Of a stretch of 33,035 nucleotides of DNA, positions 7,327 through 14,476 are shown piece after piece. Source of the DNA: Sneathiella sp. (GTDB lineage Bacteria > Pseudomonadota > Alphaproteobacteria > Sneathiellales > Sneathiellaceae). The notes under the pieces are model-generated. The model saw only the letters and a list, made by a program, of their open reading frames with translations, was not told where the DNA came from and searched no databases. Within the stretch, counting starts at the first letter, position 1; each line of letters begins with the position of its first letter. The stretch lies in the NCBI GenBank assembly GCA_002706985.1, contig PAKP01000072.1, forward strand, positions 1 to 33,035, in the 5' to 3' direction. The position numbers and the translations under genes were made by a program.

Positions 7327-10300
7327 ATGGCTACACTAGCAGATATGTTGGCAGGACAACCTCCTGCTCCCTCTAGTACTACTGGAGTAAGTCCTGTACC
7401 TTCACAACCATCTGGAGGTTCTTTGGCAGATATGTTGTTAGGAAGTACAAGTACTTCTCAACAAATTTCTCCTACTCCTTCAGATAGAGGAAATGCATGG
7501 ACTAACCAACTTGCTATACATACGGATCATGCACAAAAATCTATACATGAAGGTATAGGAGTTGTGGCAAATGCTCTAGAGGAATATCTTCCAGATGTAT
7601 CTGCTTATCTACAGGATTTTTCTCAAAAAGGAGTTGAAAGAAATCTCAGACAGATTGCCAGTAAGCCTCAACCTACTCGTAGTCCTAGCTTTACTGAATC
7701 ATGGGAAGAAGTACAGGGAGATTTTAACGAGGGAGATATTGCAGGAGCTTTACAAACAGGATGGGAATATGTACATGATGCCAGTGCTGCTGTAATTCCT
7801 TCTTTGGGAATATCTATAGGGGCTGTACTGGCCTCTGCTCCTGTGGCTGTAGGTACGGCTGCTACTCTTGGAGCAGTTGGTGTTCCTGCTGCTGCTGCTG
7901 GAACTGTGGCTGGATTAACTGGTTTGTTTACTGCTATTTCTCCATCATTCTTAATGGGTACAGGAGCTACATATGAAGAAGCTAAAAGATTAGGAGCTGG
8001 TGATGAGAAAGCTGAACGTCTTTCTTTATTGGCTGGTCTTGGTATAGGTATTCTAGATAGAGTAGGTGCAGGTGCTATTGTTAAAAATGCTATTAAAAGT
8101 TTTGGAGAGAAAGCTGTATTTAAAACTGTTTTAAAAGAAGCAGAAAAGCATCATGTAAGTAAAAGTACAGCCTTGGTAGAAGCAAATAAGGTAATGAAGG
8201 CAGCAAAGAAAGTTCCAACAAAAGAATTTGTTAAAGAGAATATTGCTTTTACAGCCTTGGGGGCTGGAGCAAGAGCAGCAGGAGTTGAAGCAGGTACAGA
8301 AGCATTACAAGAAATGTTACAAATTGCAGGTGCTGGTACTGCTGCTGGAGAAGGACTTAATCCATACGGTTATGCTGAATATCAGAAAAGAGTAATAGAT
8401 AATGCAGCTTTAGGTGCTCTTGGTGGTAAGATGGCTGGTACAGGTTTTGGAGTTCTAACTGGAATACAACGTAAGAATGTTGCTTTAAAAGCTAATGAGA
8501 TAGAAAAACTTGAGGCTGAACTAGAGAATAGAAAAGAGTTTAATCCAGATGAACTTGCAAAATTTATTGAGCAACGTAAAGAAGAATTTAAACCAACCAC
8601 TATACAAAAATTAATTAGTAGATCTATAACTCCTCTTACTGGTTTTGCTACTCGTAGTAGTAGAGGACTGGAAGTTATAAATAGATTTGAACAACATTAT
8701 AATAATGTTAGTGCAGATATAGGAAATTATGGACAAAGAATAGACGAGGCAATGCAGAAAGTTAGACGAGCTATAAAACTTCCTATAGCAATGAGAAGTC
8801 TTTCCAAGAAAACAAATGATAAACTATTTGATTATATGGTAGAGGGAAGAGAAGAGTTTATTAAGAAGTACGGAGATGATCCACGTAATGCTGATATTAT
8901 GAAGGCTGGAGATATTTTAAGAGATGATGTTGTAGGTAGTCTTATACGTCCTGAAATTAAACTAACAACTAAAAAATTAAAAGAAGCTCTACGAAATGAT
9001 TTAGATTTACCTCCTGAAATTCAAGCTCTACAAGATCCAGAATTAAAAGCTAATCTAACTAATCTATATAATACAATACGAGAAGCTCACAGAACAGTAA
9101 TGGGTCAACAAACTATAACTCCTGAAGAAGCTGAAAAACAGTTTGAAAATTCTTTCTCTAGAGTTAAAATAACACCTGAATTTAAAAAATTAAATAATAC
9201 TGTTACACAAAGAGCAGAGGGAACTGGATTGTATGGTGCTCTGGCTGCTGCTGGTGTGGATATGGATTTTGTTGATGGGTATCTACCTCGTCTTTATAAG
9301 GTTGGACTTTTTAAAAGAGGAAATAAAAGAAAGCAATTTAGAAAAATTCTAGCAGAACAAGTTCATCCAGAAACAGGTAAACGAATGGGAGAAAGTTGGG
9401 CTGATGAAGTAATAGATAATATCAGAGGAAATGATGGTGCTCATTTACCAGATCAAATAGATTTTAATCTTGATTATAATTTGGAAGAACGTGATAATTA
9501 TGATGACAGTAAAGCAAGTTTTGAAAAGCATAGATCAATTGATGAAGAAACATTTAGGAAATTAGCTGAAGCTGGTCTTGTTGAGAAGAATGTAAAAAGA
9601 TTAATTGATAAATATATGTTACAGGCTCTACAAAGAAAAAATATAAAAGAGTTAAAGAATTTTGCTGAACCTTTAGTACAGCAATTAATAGATGAGAAAG
9701 GTGAAGCAGCACCTACACAACCTGAAATAAAGCAGATGCAAAATATATTTGCTGCTTTTCAACATCAATATAATCCAATACAAAATAGTAAATTAAGAAC
9801 ACTTGGTAGATTTTATCTTACATATCAATATATCTTAACACTTCCCTTGGCTGCTCTTACTGCCATGACTGAACCTCTTATTGTACTTACTAGAGTAGAT
9901 CCAAAGGATGCTATGTTTGGTGCTGCACAGGCTGCACGTAATACAATGAGACAAGGACTAAGAAGTGTATTTCCAAAGATAGGTAAGTCTAAAGCAGAAA
10001 AAGCATTCAATAGTATTCTTCAAGGTTATGACGGCACATTGGCTGAACGTCTAGGAGATATAGCTGGTATAGATGTAAGTAGAAAAGTAACAGATAAGTT
10101 CTTTAAAACAATTATGCTGACACAGATTACTCAGTTCAGTAGAGACATGGCTTTTCAGGCTTCTCAACAACAAATGAAAAGAGACATACGTAAATTATCT
10201 CGTTCTTTGTTTTCAGAAGAAGTAGATAAGGAATCCATAGATGCTAAACGTAGATTAATACAACAGGGATTATTGCCGAAGGCTCTTAGATTAGATGATC

Positions 10301-10989
10301 CTGATAGTGAATTTCTAGCATGGGCAGAGGATAGAGGAGGTGACGTTGCTCCTGAACTTATTCGTAAAGCCCAATCCAAGTTTGTTGATGAAGTTATTAT
10401 GGCTCCTAATGTGGTGAATAGACCATTATGGATGAGTGATCCACACTATGCTATCTTTGCTCAGTTAAAAGGATTCATGATGACCTTTGGTAATACAGTA
10501 GGTATGAGAGCTTGGAGAGAAGTTCTTAAACCTCTCATAATGGGTGGTCCTCAAGGTAGAAGAATACCTATGGATGAAGGAGTTAAGTATGCTATTACAT
10601 TATTGTTAATTATGGCAGGTTCCATAGGCATACGAGAGATAAAAGATTGGATTCGATATGGAGATGAAGATAGTAGCTGGAAAGAAATGGAAGGTTGGGA
10701 TATGATTAGTGATGCCTTCATTGATAGTAATATCTTTGGTCCCGGTACAATAGCTTATGATGCTATTAATGCTAAGAGATATGGAGCATCTCCAATTACT
10801 GTAGCTCTTGGACCCGGTGCTCAGTTTGTTGATCGTTTAATAGGAGCTATGGGAGATGCAACTAATAATAAACCTCGTAGTTTAGCCAGAGCTATAGCAT
10901 CTGGTATACCATTCTTGTCGGCTGTAAGACCTACATTAAAACCAAGGGTTACTGATACTTTGGAAGAACTATTAACAAGGGAAGAATAA
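7327..10989 (+). CDS. Very large internal virion/ejection-type protein (1220 aa)
   Basis: It is the largest gene in the window, starting seven bases after AAGGA. The N-terminus has a short internal repeat, LADMLAG (residues 4-10) and LADMLLG (33-39), also similar at DNA level (7333 and 7423). Residues about 155-215 form a long hydrophobic Ala/Gly/Val stretch. The middle is strongly helical and charged, with pieces such as NEIEKLEAELENRKEF. A second hydrophobic segment (ITLLLIMAGSIGIREI) lies near residue 1100. This layout fits proteins ejected from the capsid to cross the host envelope, comparable in position and size to T7 gp16, but I see no transglycosylase motif. The peptidoglycan enzyme is encoded separately at 11233. 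Confidence 0.55.
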   Translation: MATLADMLAGQPPAPSSTTGVSPVPSQPSGGSLADMLLGSTSTSQQISPTPSDRGNAWTNQLAIHTDHAQKSIHEGIGVVANALEEYLPDVSAYLQDFSQKGVERNLRQIASKPQPTRSPSFTESWEEVQGDFNEGDIAGALQTGWEYVHDASAAVIPSLGISIGAVLASAPVAVGTAATLGAVGVPAAAAGTVAGLTGLFTAISPSFLMGTGATYEEAKRLGAGDEKAERLSLLAGLGIGILDRVGAGAIVKNAIKSFGEKAVFKTVLKEAEKHHVSKSTALVEANKVMKAAKKVPTKEFVKENIAFTALGAGARAAGVEAGTEALQEMLQIAGAGTAAGEGLNPYGYAEYQKRVIDNAALGALGGKMAGTGFGVLTGIQRKNVALKANEIEKLEAELENRKEFNPDELAKFIEQRKEEFKPTTIQKLISRSITPLTGFATRSSRGLEVINRFEQHYNNVSADIGNYGQRIDEAMQKVRRAIKLPIAMRSLSKKTNDKLFDYMVEGREEFIKKYGDDPRNADIMKAGDILRDDVVGSLIRPEIKLTTKKLKEALRNDLDLPPEIQALQDPELKANLTNLYNTIREAHRTVMGQQTITPEEAEKQFENSFSRVKITPEFKKLNNTVTQRAEGTGLYGALAAAGVDMDFVDGYLPRLYKVGLFKRGNKRKQFRKILAEQVHPETGKRMGESWADEVIDNIRGNDGAHLPDQIDFNLDYNLEERDNYDDSKASFEKHRSIDEETFRKLAEAGLVEKNVKRLIDKYMLQALQRKNIKELKNFAEPLVQQLIDEKGEAAPTQPEIKQMQNIFAAFQHQYNPIQNSKLRTLGRFYLTYQYILTLPLAALTAMTEPLIVLTRVDPKDAMFGAAQAARNTMRQGLRSVFPKIGKSKAEKAFNSILQGYDGTLAERLGDIAGIDVSRKVTDKFFKTIMLTQITQFSRDMAFQASQQQMKRDIRKLSRSLFSEEVDKESIDAKRRLIQQGLLPKALRLDDPDSEFLAWAEDRGGDVAPELIRKAQSKFVDEVIMAPNVVNRPLWMSDPHYAIFAQLKGFMMTFGNTVGMRAWREVLKPLIMGGPQGRRIPMDEGVKYAITLLLIMAGSIGIREIKDWIRYGDEDSSWKEMEGWDMISDAFIDSNIFGPGTIAYDAINAKRYGASPITVALGPGAQFVDRLIGAMGDATNNKPRSLARAIASGIPFLSAVRPTLKPRVTDTLEELLTREE

Positions 10990-10990
10990 T

Positions 10991-11233
10991 ATGCAAGACA
11001 TGACCATGATCTGGAATGCTATACTTACAATGGCAGTAGGTGGATTTCTCTGGTGGATACGTACTACCAGTGCATCCATTACAAAGATACGTGAAGATAA
11101 CTTGGAAAATAGGGAGCATATTGCTCTAACTTATGCAACCAAGCAGGACGTTAAAGATGACCTACAACAGATCATGGCAAGGTTTGATAGGTTGGAAGAT
11201 AAGATAGATGATTACATGAGGATGGATAAGTAA
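10991..11233 (+). CDS. Small membrane-anchored coiled-coil protein (80 aa)
   Basis: The protein has one N-terminal hydrophobic segment (about residues 6-23, IWNAILTMAVGGFLWWI) followed by a helical, charged region ending LQQIMARFDRLEDKIDDYM. The N-in or N-out topology cannot be decided. Small proteins of this shape are common in the late operons of marine phages and in lysis cassettes, where they act as holin-like or lysis-accessory proteins. Its position just before the virion lysozyme and endolysin fits a lysis role. The ATG begins two bases after the previous stop and the TAA overlaps the next ATG (TAATG). Confidence 0.55.
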   Translation: MQDMTMIWNAILTMAVGGFLWWIRTTSASITKIREDNLENREHIALTYATKQDVKDDLQQIMARFDRLEDKIDDYMRMDK

Positions 11234-12015
11234 TGGCTGAAGATACCCAAGCTAATTTTGAAGCAGCTATAAATAATCTTTTAAAAAATGAACAAGAAGT
11301 AGTAGGTGCTCCTCCTATAATGGAAGAGAAGGGCATTGGTTTATCTTCTCTTATTGGGGGATCAAAAAAGAAAGCTGGAGATGTTATACAAAGGATAAGA
11401 GAAACATTTGATCCCGGTATACCAGAAGAAGCTTTTCCTGCAACTACTAGAAGAGAGTTAGAAAGAAAAAATGTACTTCCAGATATACAAATTCCACCTG
11501 AGAAACCAACACCTCCTACTGGAGAACAAAGAGTATTTAATAGGTTATTAATTAAAAAATTAAACCCTGCTGCCATTGCAGGTATTATGGGTAACATTGA
11601 TGTTGAAACAGCAGGTAGTTTTGACTTTACACAAAAGCAAGAGAAAGGGCCGGGATATGGTTTATTTCAATTTGAGAAAGGACATCAGGAAGAATACCAA
11701 AACTATTTAAAAAATAATAATAAAGTAGATTCACCTGAAGCTCAAGTTGATTATGTTATGGATAATATTTATTTAGGAACAGGACATGATATAGGAAATA
11801 AGAACAGATTAGAATTACAAAATATTTTTAAATCTGGAAGTCCAGAAGAAATAGCATTACAGTTTTCTAGAATATTTGAAAGACCACAACAGGGGAAGGA
11901 ACACAATGATAGAAGAATGCAAAGTGCTACACAAAGATTTGAATCTATCTCTGGAAATAGAAGGGGTGGTATGATATCACGTAATCCATATCCCCACAAT
12001 CCACGACCAATATAG
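11233..12015 (+). CDS. Virion protein with tail-lysozyme domain (Phage_lysozyme2-like)
   Basis: The N-terminal ~90 residues are variable and charged. Residues about 100-235 match the phage tail lysozyme pattern: NPAAIAGIMGNIDVETAGSFDFTQ, then GYGLFQFEKG, and a helical tail with YLGTGHDIGN. In this family the Glu in the 'GNI-x-VE' segment is the expected catalytic acid, here E in NIDVETAG. The enzyme would cut peptidoglycan glycan strands during genome entry. The C-terminal NRRGGMISRNPYPHNPRPI carries the short GG-Ile/Leu/Met motif found in neighbouring virion proteins, which suggests it is packaged. The start overlaps the previous stop. Confidence 0.75.
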   Translation: MAEDTQANFEAAINNLLKNEQEVVGAPPIMEEKGIGLSSLIGGSKKKAGDVIQRIRETFDPGIPEEAFPATTRRELERKNVLPDIQIPPEKPTPPTGEQRVFNRLLIKKLNPAAIAGIMGNIDVETAGSFDFTQKQEKGPGYGLFQFEKGHQEEYQNYLKNNNKVDSPEAQVDYVMDNIYLGTGHDIGNKNRLELQNIFKSGSPEEIALQFSRIFERPQQGKEHNDRRMQSATQRFESISGNRRGGMISRNPYPHNPRPI

Positions 12016-12023
12016 GAGTAGTG

Positions 12024-12398
12024 ATGAAGAAACGATGGGAGTTTTTCTCAGAAGATGAATTAAGATGTAAAGGAACAGGGGAATTAAATATGGATGAGGG
12101 CTTCATGGCAAAGCTCATAGCTCTCAGAAAAGAACTAGATCAACATATAAAAATATTATCAGGCTACAGACATGTAGCATATAATGATGTACTTGGAGGT
12201 AATAGGGATTCACCACACCTTCAAGGTAAGGCTGTAGACATAGCTTGTCATGGTAAAAAAGCTTACAATATAATCAGGTTGGCTACTGAACATGGCTTTA
12301 CAGGTATAGGAGTAAAGCAGCATGGTTCAAAGGAAGATAGATTTATTCATTTAGATATAAGTAATCCTTCTAATCTATCTATATGGAGTTATAAATGA
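12024..12398 (+). CDS. M15-family peptidase endolysin (Peptidase_M15_3-like)
   Basis: A 124-residue zinc peptidase of the D-Ala-D-Ala carboxypeptidase/VanY-like M15 type. It shows SGYRHVAYNDVLGGN, then SPHLQGKAVDIAC and a terminal FIHLDI. The His of SPHLQG, the Asp of AVDI and the His of IHLD are the expected zinc ligands. It would cleave the peptide cross-links of murein at lysis. The ATG at 12024 is preferred over the GTG at 12021 because AGGAG (12014-12018) then sits at a five-base spacing. There is no signal peptide, so release needs the holin, which lies on the opposite strand at 13342-13746. Confidence 0.85.
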   Translation: MKKRWEFFSEDELRCKGTGELNMDEGFMAKLIALRKELDQHIKILSGYRHVAYNDVLGGNRDSPHLQGKAVDIACHGKKAYNIIRLATEHGFTGIGVKQHGSKEDRFIHLDISNPSNLSIWSYK

Positions 12399-12419
12399 TA
12401 CAACAATAAGGAGAAATAA

Positions 12420-12581
12420 ATGGATTGGATGGAAATGATTAGGACTTCTTGGCCTATTTTACTTGCACTTATTTCCCTTATTATTGTATTGGCAAAGATG
12501 CATTCTGATATAGAAGTTATGAAAGAGAAGATCAGAACTCTCTTTGACCTATGGAATAAACGAGGTGGAAAATCTGATTAG
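12420..12581 (+). CDS. 53-residue single-TM peptide at the end of the late operon
   Basis: It has a strong AAGGAG Shine-Dalgarno (12408-12413) six bases before the ATG. Residues about 8-26 (RTSWPILLALISLIIVLAK) form one membrane segment followed by a charged helix (EVMKEKIRTLFDLWNK). It is probably a holin-like or spanin-like lysis accessory, by position after the endolysin. It resembles the 10991 protein in layout. Its TAG (12579-12581) overlaps the stop codon of the convergent lipoprotein gene, so the two operons meet with no room for a terminator. Confidence 0.7.
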   Translation: MDWMEMIRTSWPILLALISLIIVLAKMHSDIEVMKEKIRTLFDLWNKRGGKSD

Positions 12582-12925
12582 AAACTGTAAGAGTATTCTA
12601 AGAATATCTCTCCAGTATCACGATAGTCTACACCATCCACTGTTTCATAATTAAAGAAGTTTATAGTTTCACCAATCTGTCGGGCCCATGCAAATTTTAT
12701 GGCATGGTCCTCCAAGAATTTCTTCTCCATAAACATTCTCATTTTATTCTGAGTACCATCGTCGGCATTTAAAATGTAACGAGAGCCTATGGTCATATCT
12801 AATTTTTGTTTATTTAAAGGTAATGGTTGTATATTAACAGTATCTGCTTCTGCAGGTTTAGATGCAAACCATTCACAAGCACCTAATGTAAACAAACAGG
12901 TTAGCATAACGGCAATAATTTTCAT
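12578..12925 (-). CDS. Phage-encoded lipoprotein (115 aa)
   Basis: A clear lipoprotein signal occupies the first 17 residues: MKIIAVMLTCLFTLGAC with the lipobox TLGAC, so the mature protein would start at Cys17 and be anchored in a membrane. The rest is soluble, with an IGSRYIL strand, a helical MEKKFLEDHAIKFAWARQ and a C-terminal YRDTGEIFLEYSYSF. There is no second membrane segment, so it is not a unimolecular spanin. At about 98 mature residues it is larger than typical Rz1 o-spanins. It could be an outer-membrane lysis factor or a superinfection-exclusion lipoprotein. An AGGAG ribosome site precedes the ATG. Confidence 0.7.
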   Translation of the reverse strand: MKIIAVMLTCLFTLGACEWFASKPAEADTVNIQPLPLNKQKLDMTIGSRYILNADDGTQNKMRMFMEKKFLEDHAIKFAWARQIGETINFFNYETVDGVDYRDTGEIFLEYSYSF

Positions 12926-12934
12926 ATAATTCTC

Positions 12935-13342
12935 CTATGTAAAGTTGCATTTTTTAATAAGTTCTGTAACATTCTTCTTACCTAAAATCTTTAAAGATTC
13001 AATGATACTACTTTCCAGACCATCCTTTGTCATGTTTACTTCTGTATCATTCTTTGCTCCTCTTATTCTAGATAGTAATTCCAAAGCTTTAATGGCACTA
13101 TTTGTGTGGCCGTTTGCTTTGGCAAAAGTATATTGATTTTCAATCTCATCTATAACATCAATATTTGTAACAAGTTCATTCTCAAGATCAGATATTCTTT
13201 CTTTAATTTCTTCATTCTTGAGCATACGATATCCCTGATTGGCTGCTGACTTGGTAGAATATCCTGCCGTAATAGCAGCCTTCTTTGCATTCTGATGTAG
13301 GATATATGCTTGAGCAAACCTTTCTTGTTTCTCACTAAGCAT
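12935..13342 (-). CDS. terS: Terminase small subunit
   Basis: The N-terminus reads LSEKQERFAQAYILHQNAKKAAITAGYSTKSAANQGYRML, the classic Terminase_2 signature with the helix-turn-helix that binds the packaging site (cos/pac). At 135 residues it is of usual size. The C-terminal half is helical (NIDVIDEIENQYTFAK, AIKALELLSRI) and would form the oligomer core and contact the large subunit, which is not in this window. It sits in a - strand operon after the holin, coupled by TAATG. This is unusual because the rest of the virion genes seen here are on the + strand. Confidence 0.8.
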   Translation of the reverse strand: MLSEKQERFAQAYILHQNAKKAAITAGYSTKSAANQGYRMLKNEEIKERISDLENELVTNIDVIDEIENQYTFAKANGHTNSAIKALELLSRIRGAKNDTEVNMTKDGLESSIIESLKILGKKNVTELIKKCNFT

Positions 13343-13746
13343 TACTTCAAGTTATTCCTTTGTATTCCCTTGGATTTCTCAAAGCTTCTCATCCCACCAA
13401 GACCAAGTAATGATAAGGTCAGGGTCATTAGTCCTTCCGTTGGTATGATAGGCATAGCTAACTCAGGACTCCATATAGCCATAGCCCATGAGCATACTGG
13501 TTGAAATACAAATTGCCAACCAAGACCGAATGCACAGATCCACATGATGGCAGGTCTAGCTCCTGCTACAAAGATAGAAGGGTGAGAAGCCTGTACCTTG
13601 TTCACCTCTATCTGTGCCATATTAGCTTGTTGTACTTGTGTCTTCAGTTCATGGTTTAACTTGGCACGTAGATCTTTATCTTCTACGAACTTATCCAGTA
13701 CATTATCGACTACACCCACAACAGCTTCAGCAATTCCTAATACCAT
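13342..13746 (-). CDS. Three-TM holin (Holin_3TMs-like)
   Basis: The N-terminus is amphipathic (GIAEAVVGVVDNVLDKF, then a charged helix KDLRAKLNHELKTQVQQ). Three hydrophobic stretches follow: FVAGARPAIMWICAFGLGWQF, VFQPVCSWAMAIW and GLMTLTLSLLGLGGM, ending with the RSFEKSKG pattern. 'ASHPSIFVAGARPAIMWICA' and 'LLGLGGMRSFEK' are hallmarks of the three-TM holin family found in proteobacterial phages. It would oligomerise in the inner membrane and release the M15 endolysin. A strong AGGAGGA ribosome site precedes the ATG. The TAA overlaps the start of the terminase small subunit. Confidence 0.8.
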   Translation of the reverse strand: MVLGIAEAVVGVVDNVLDKFVEDKDLRAKLNHELKTQVQQANMAQIEVNKVQASHPSIFVAGARPAIMWICAFGLGWQFVFQPVCSWAMAIWSPELAMPIIPTEGLMTLTLSLLGLGGMRSFEKSKGIQRNNLK

Positions 13747-13755
13747 GTCGTCCTC

Positions 13756-13818
13756 CTATAAAAAATATATTGAACCAAAGAATAAGATAACTCCTATAAA
13801 CACAAGTAATTGAAACAT
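13756..13818 (-). CDS. Possible 20-residue hydrophobic peptide before the holin
   Basis: The ATG at 13818 opens a 20-codon frame for a nearly all-hydrophobic peptide (MFQLLVFIGVILFFGSIYFL) that would span the membrane once. Its TAG lies within the TATAGGAGG stretch that contains the holin ribosome site, as expected for coupling. There is only a weak GGGA upstream, and so short an ORF may be chance in this AT-rich DNA. It fills the only gap between methyltransferase and holin. Confidence 0.35.
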   Translation of the reverse strand: MFQLLVFIGVILFFGSIYFL

Positions 13819-13846
13819 TAATTCCCAATCAATATATTTTATATAC

Positions 13847-14476
13847 TTATGTATTATAGAATACGTGTGCTTTAAAAATTCCATTGGAAACGAATCTATC
13901 TTCAACCTCTTCAAAGGTTATGTGTAGAGTTAGCCTATCTCTGTGCTTATTGTACCATATTTTTTTTATAAGATCAAGCCAATAGTTAGGCTCATGTACA
14001 GCCACATGTACATTCTTACCATTTGAAAATGTTTTTAAAGCTTCATAACAAGCTATGTTAAGAAAGACTGCTTTATTACCAAAGTTCATAATTCTTTCAT
14101 CCAAAACAAATTCTAAGTCTTGTGTAGGAATATGCTCCATAACATCTACAGCAACAACAATATCAAATTTTTCATCATCCATAGGTAACTTGGAAAATTC
14201 AGGAACACCAGGGTCATAACACCTAAAGGAAGATAAGTTCCAGAATTTATGTAAAGGTTTATCTAGATTTTCTTTACAATAAGAACTATCACCATCATAT
14301 AAATAACCTTTACCACTTCCATAATCAAGAAGTGTTTTACATTTGTTGTCTCGTATTATAGATTTAATGTAATGAGCATATTTTAAAGTACTCTTGCCGG
14401 GAAACATGGTAGGATCTGAGTGTAATTTTTTATATTCATCTACTAGTTCATAATATTCTGTGGATAGTTTAGTCAT
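13847..14476 (-). CDS. Class I SAM-dependent methyltransferase
   Basis: The 209-residue protein has SAM-binding motif I as LLDYGSGKGYLY and the acidic strand FDIVVAVDVMEHIP, which are standard for the class I fold. The substrate is unknown. It is directly downstream of the glycosyltransferase/methyltransferase/DUF115 protein and overlaps it by eight bases (ATGACTAA), so a glycan or surface-polymer substrate is inferred. The start at 14476 is chosen because AAGGA lies about nine bases upstream; an upstream in-frame ATG at 14512 would deepen the overlap without a ribosome site. Confidence 0.7.
   Translation of the reverse strand: MTKLSTEYYELVDEYKKLHSDPTMFPGKSTLKYAHYIKSIIRDNKCKTLLDYGSGKGYLYDGDSSYCKENLDKPLHKFWNLSSFRCYDPGVPEFSKLPMDDEKFDIVVAVDVMEHIPTQDLEFVLDERIMNFGNKAVFLNIACYEALKTFSNGKNVHVAVHEPNYWLDLIKKIWYNKHRDRLTLHITFEEVEDRFVSNGIFKAHVFYNT

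Noticed and set aside
11172..11597. A 141-codon - strand ORF
   Set aside because: Antisense to the lysozyme-domain gene; composition follows the complement of the real frame.
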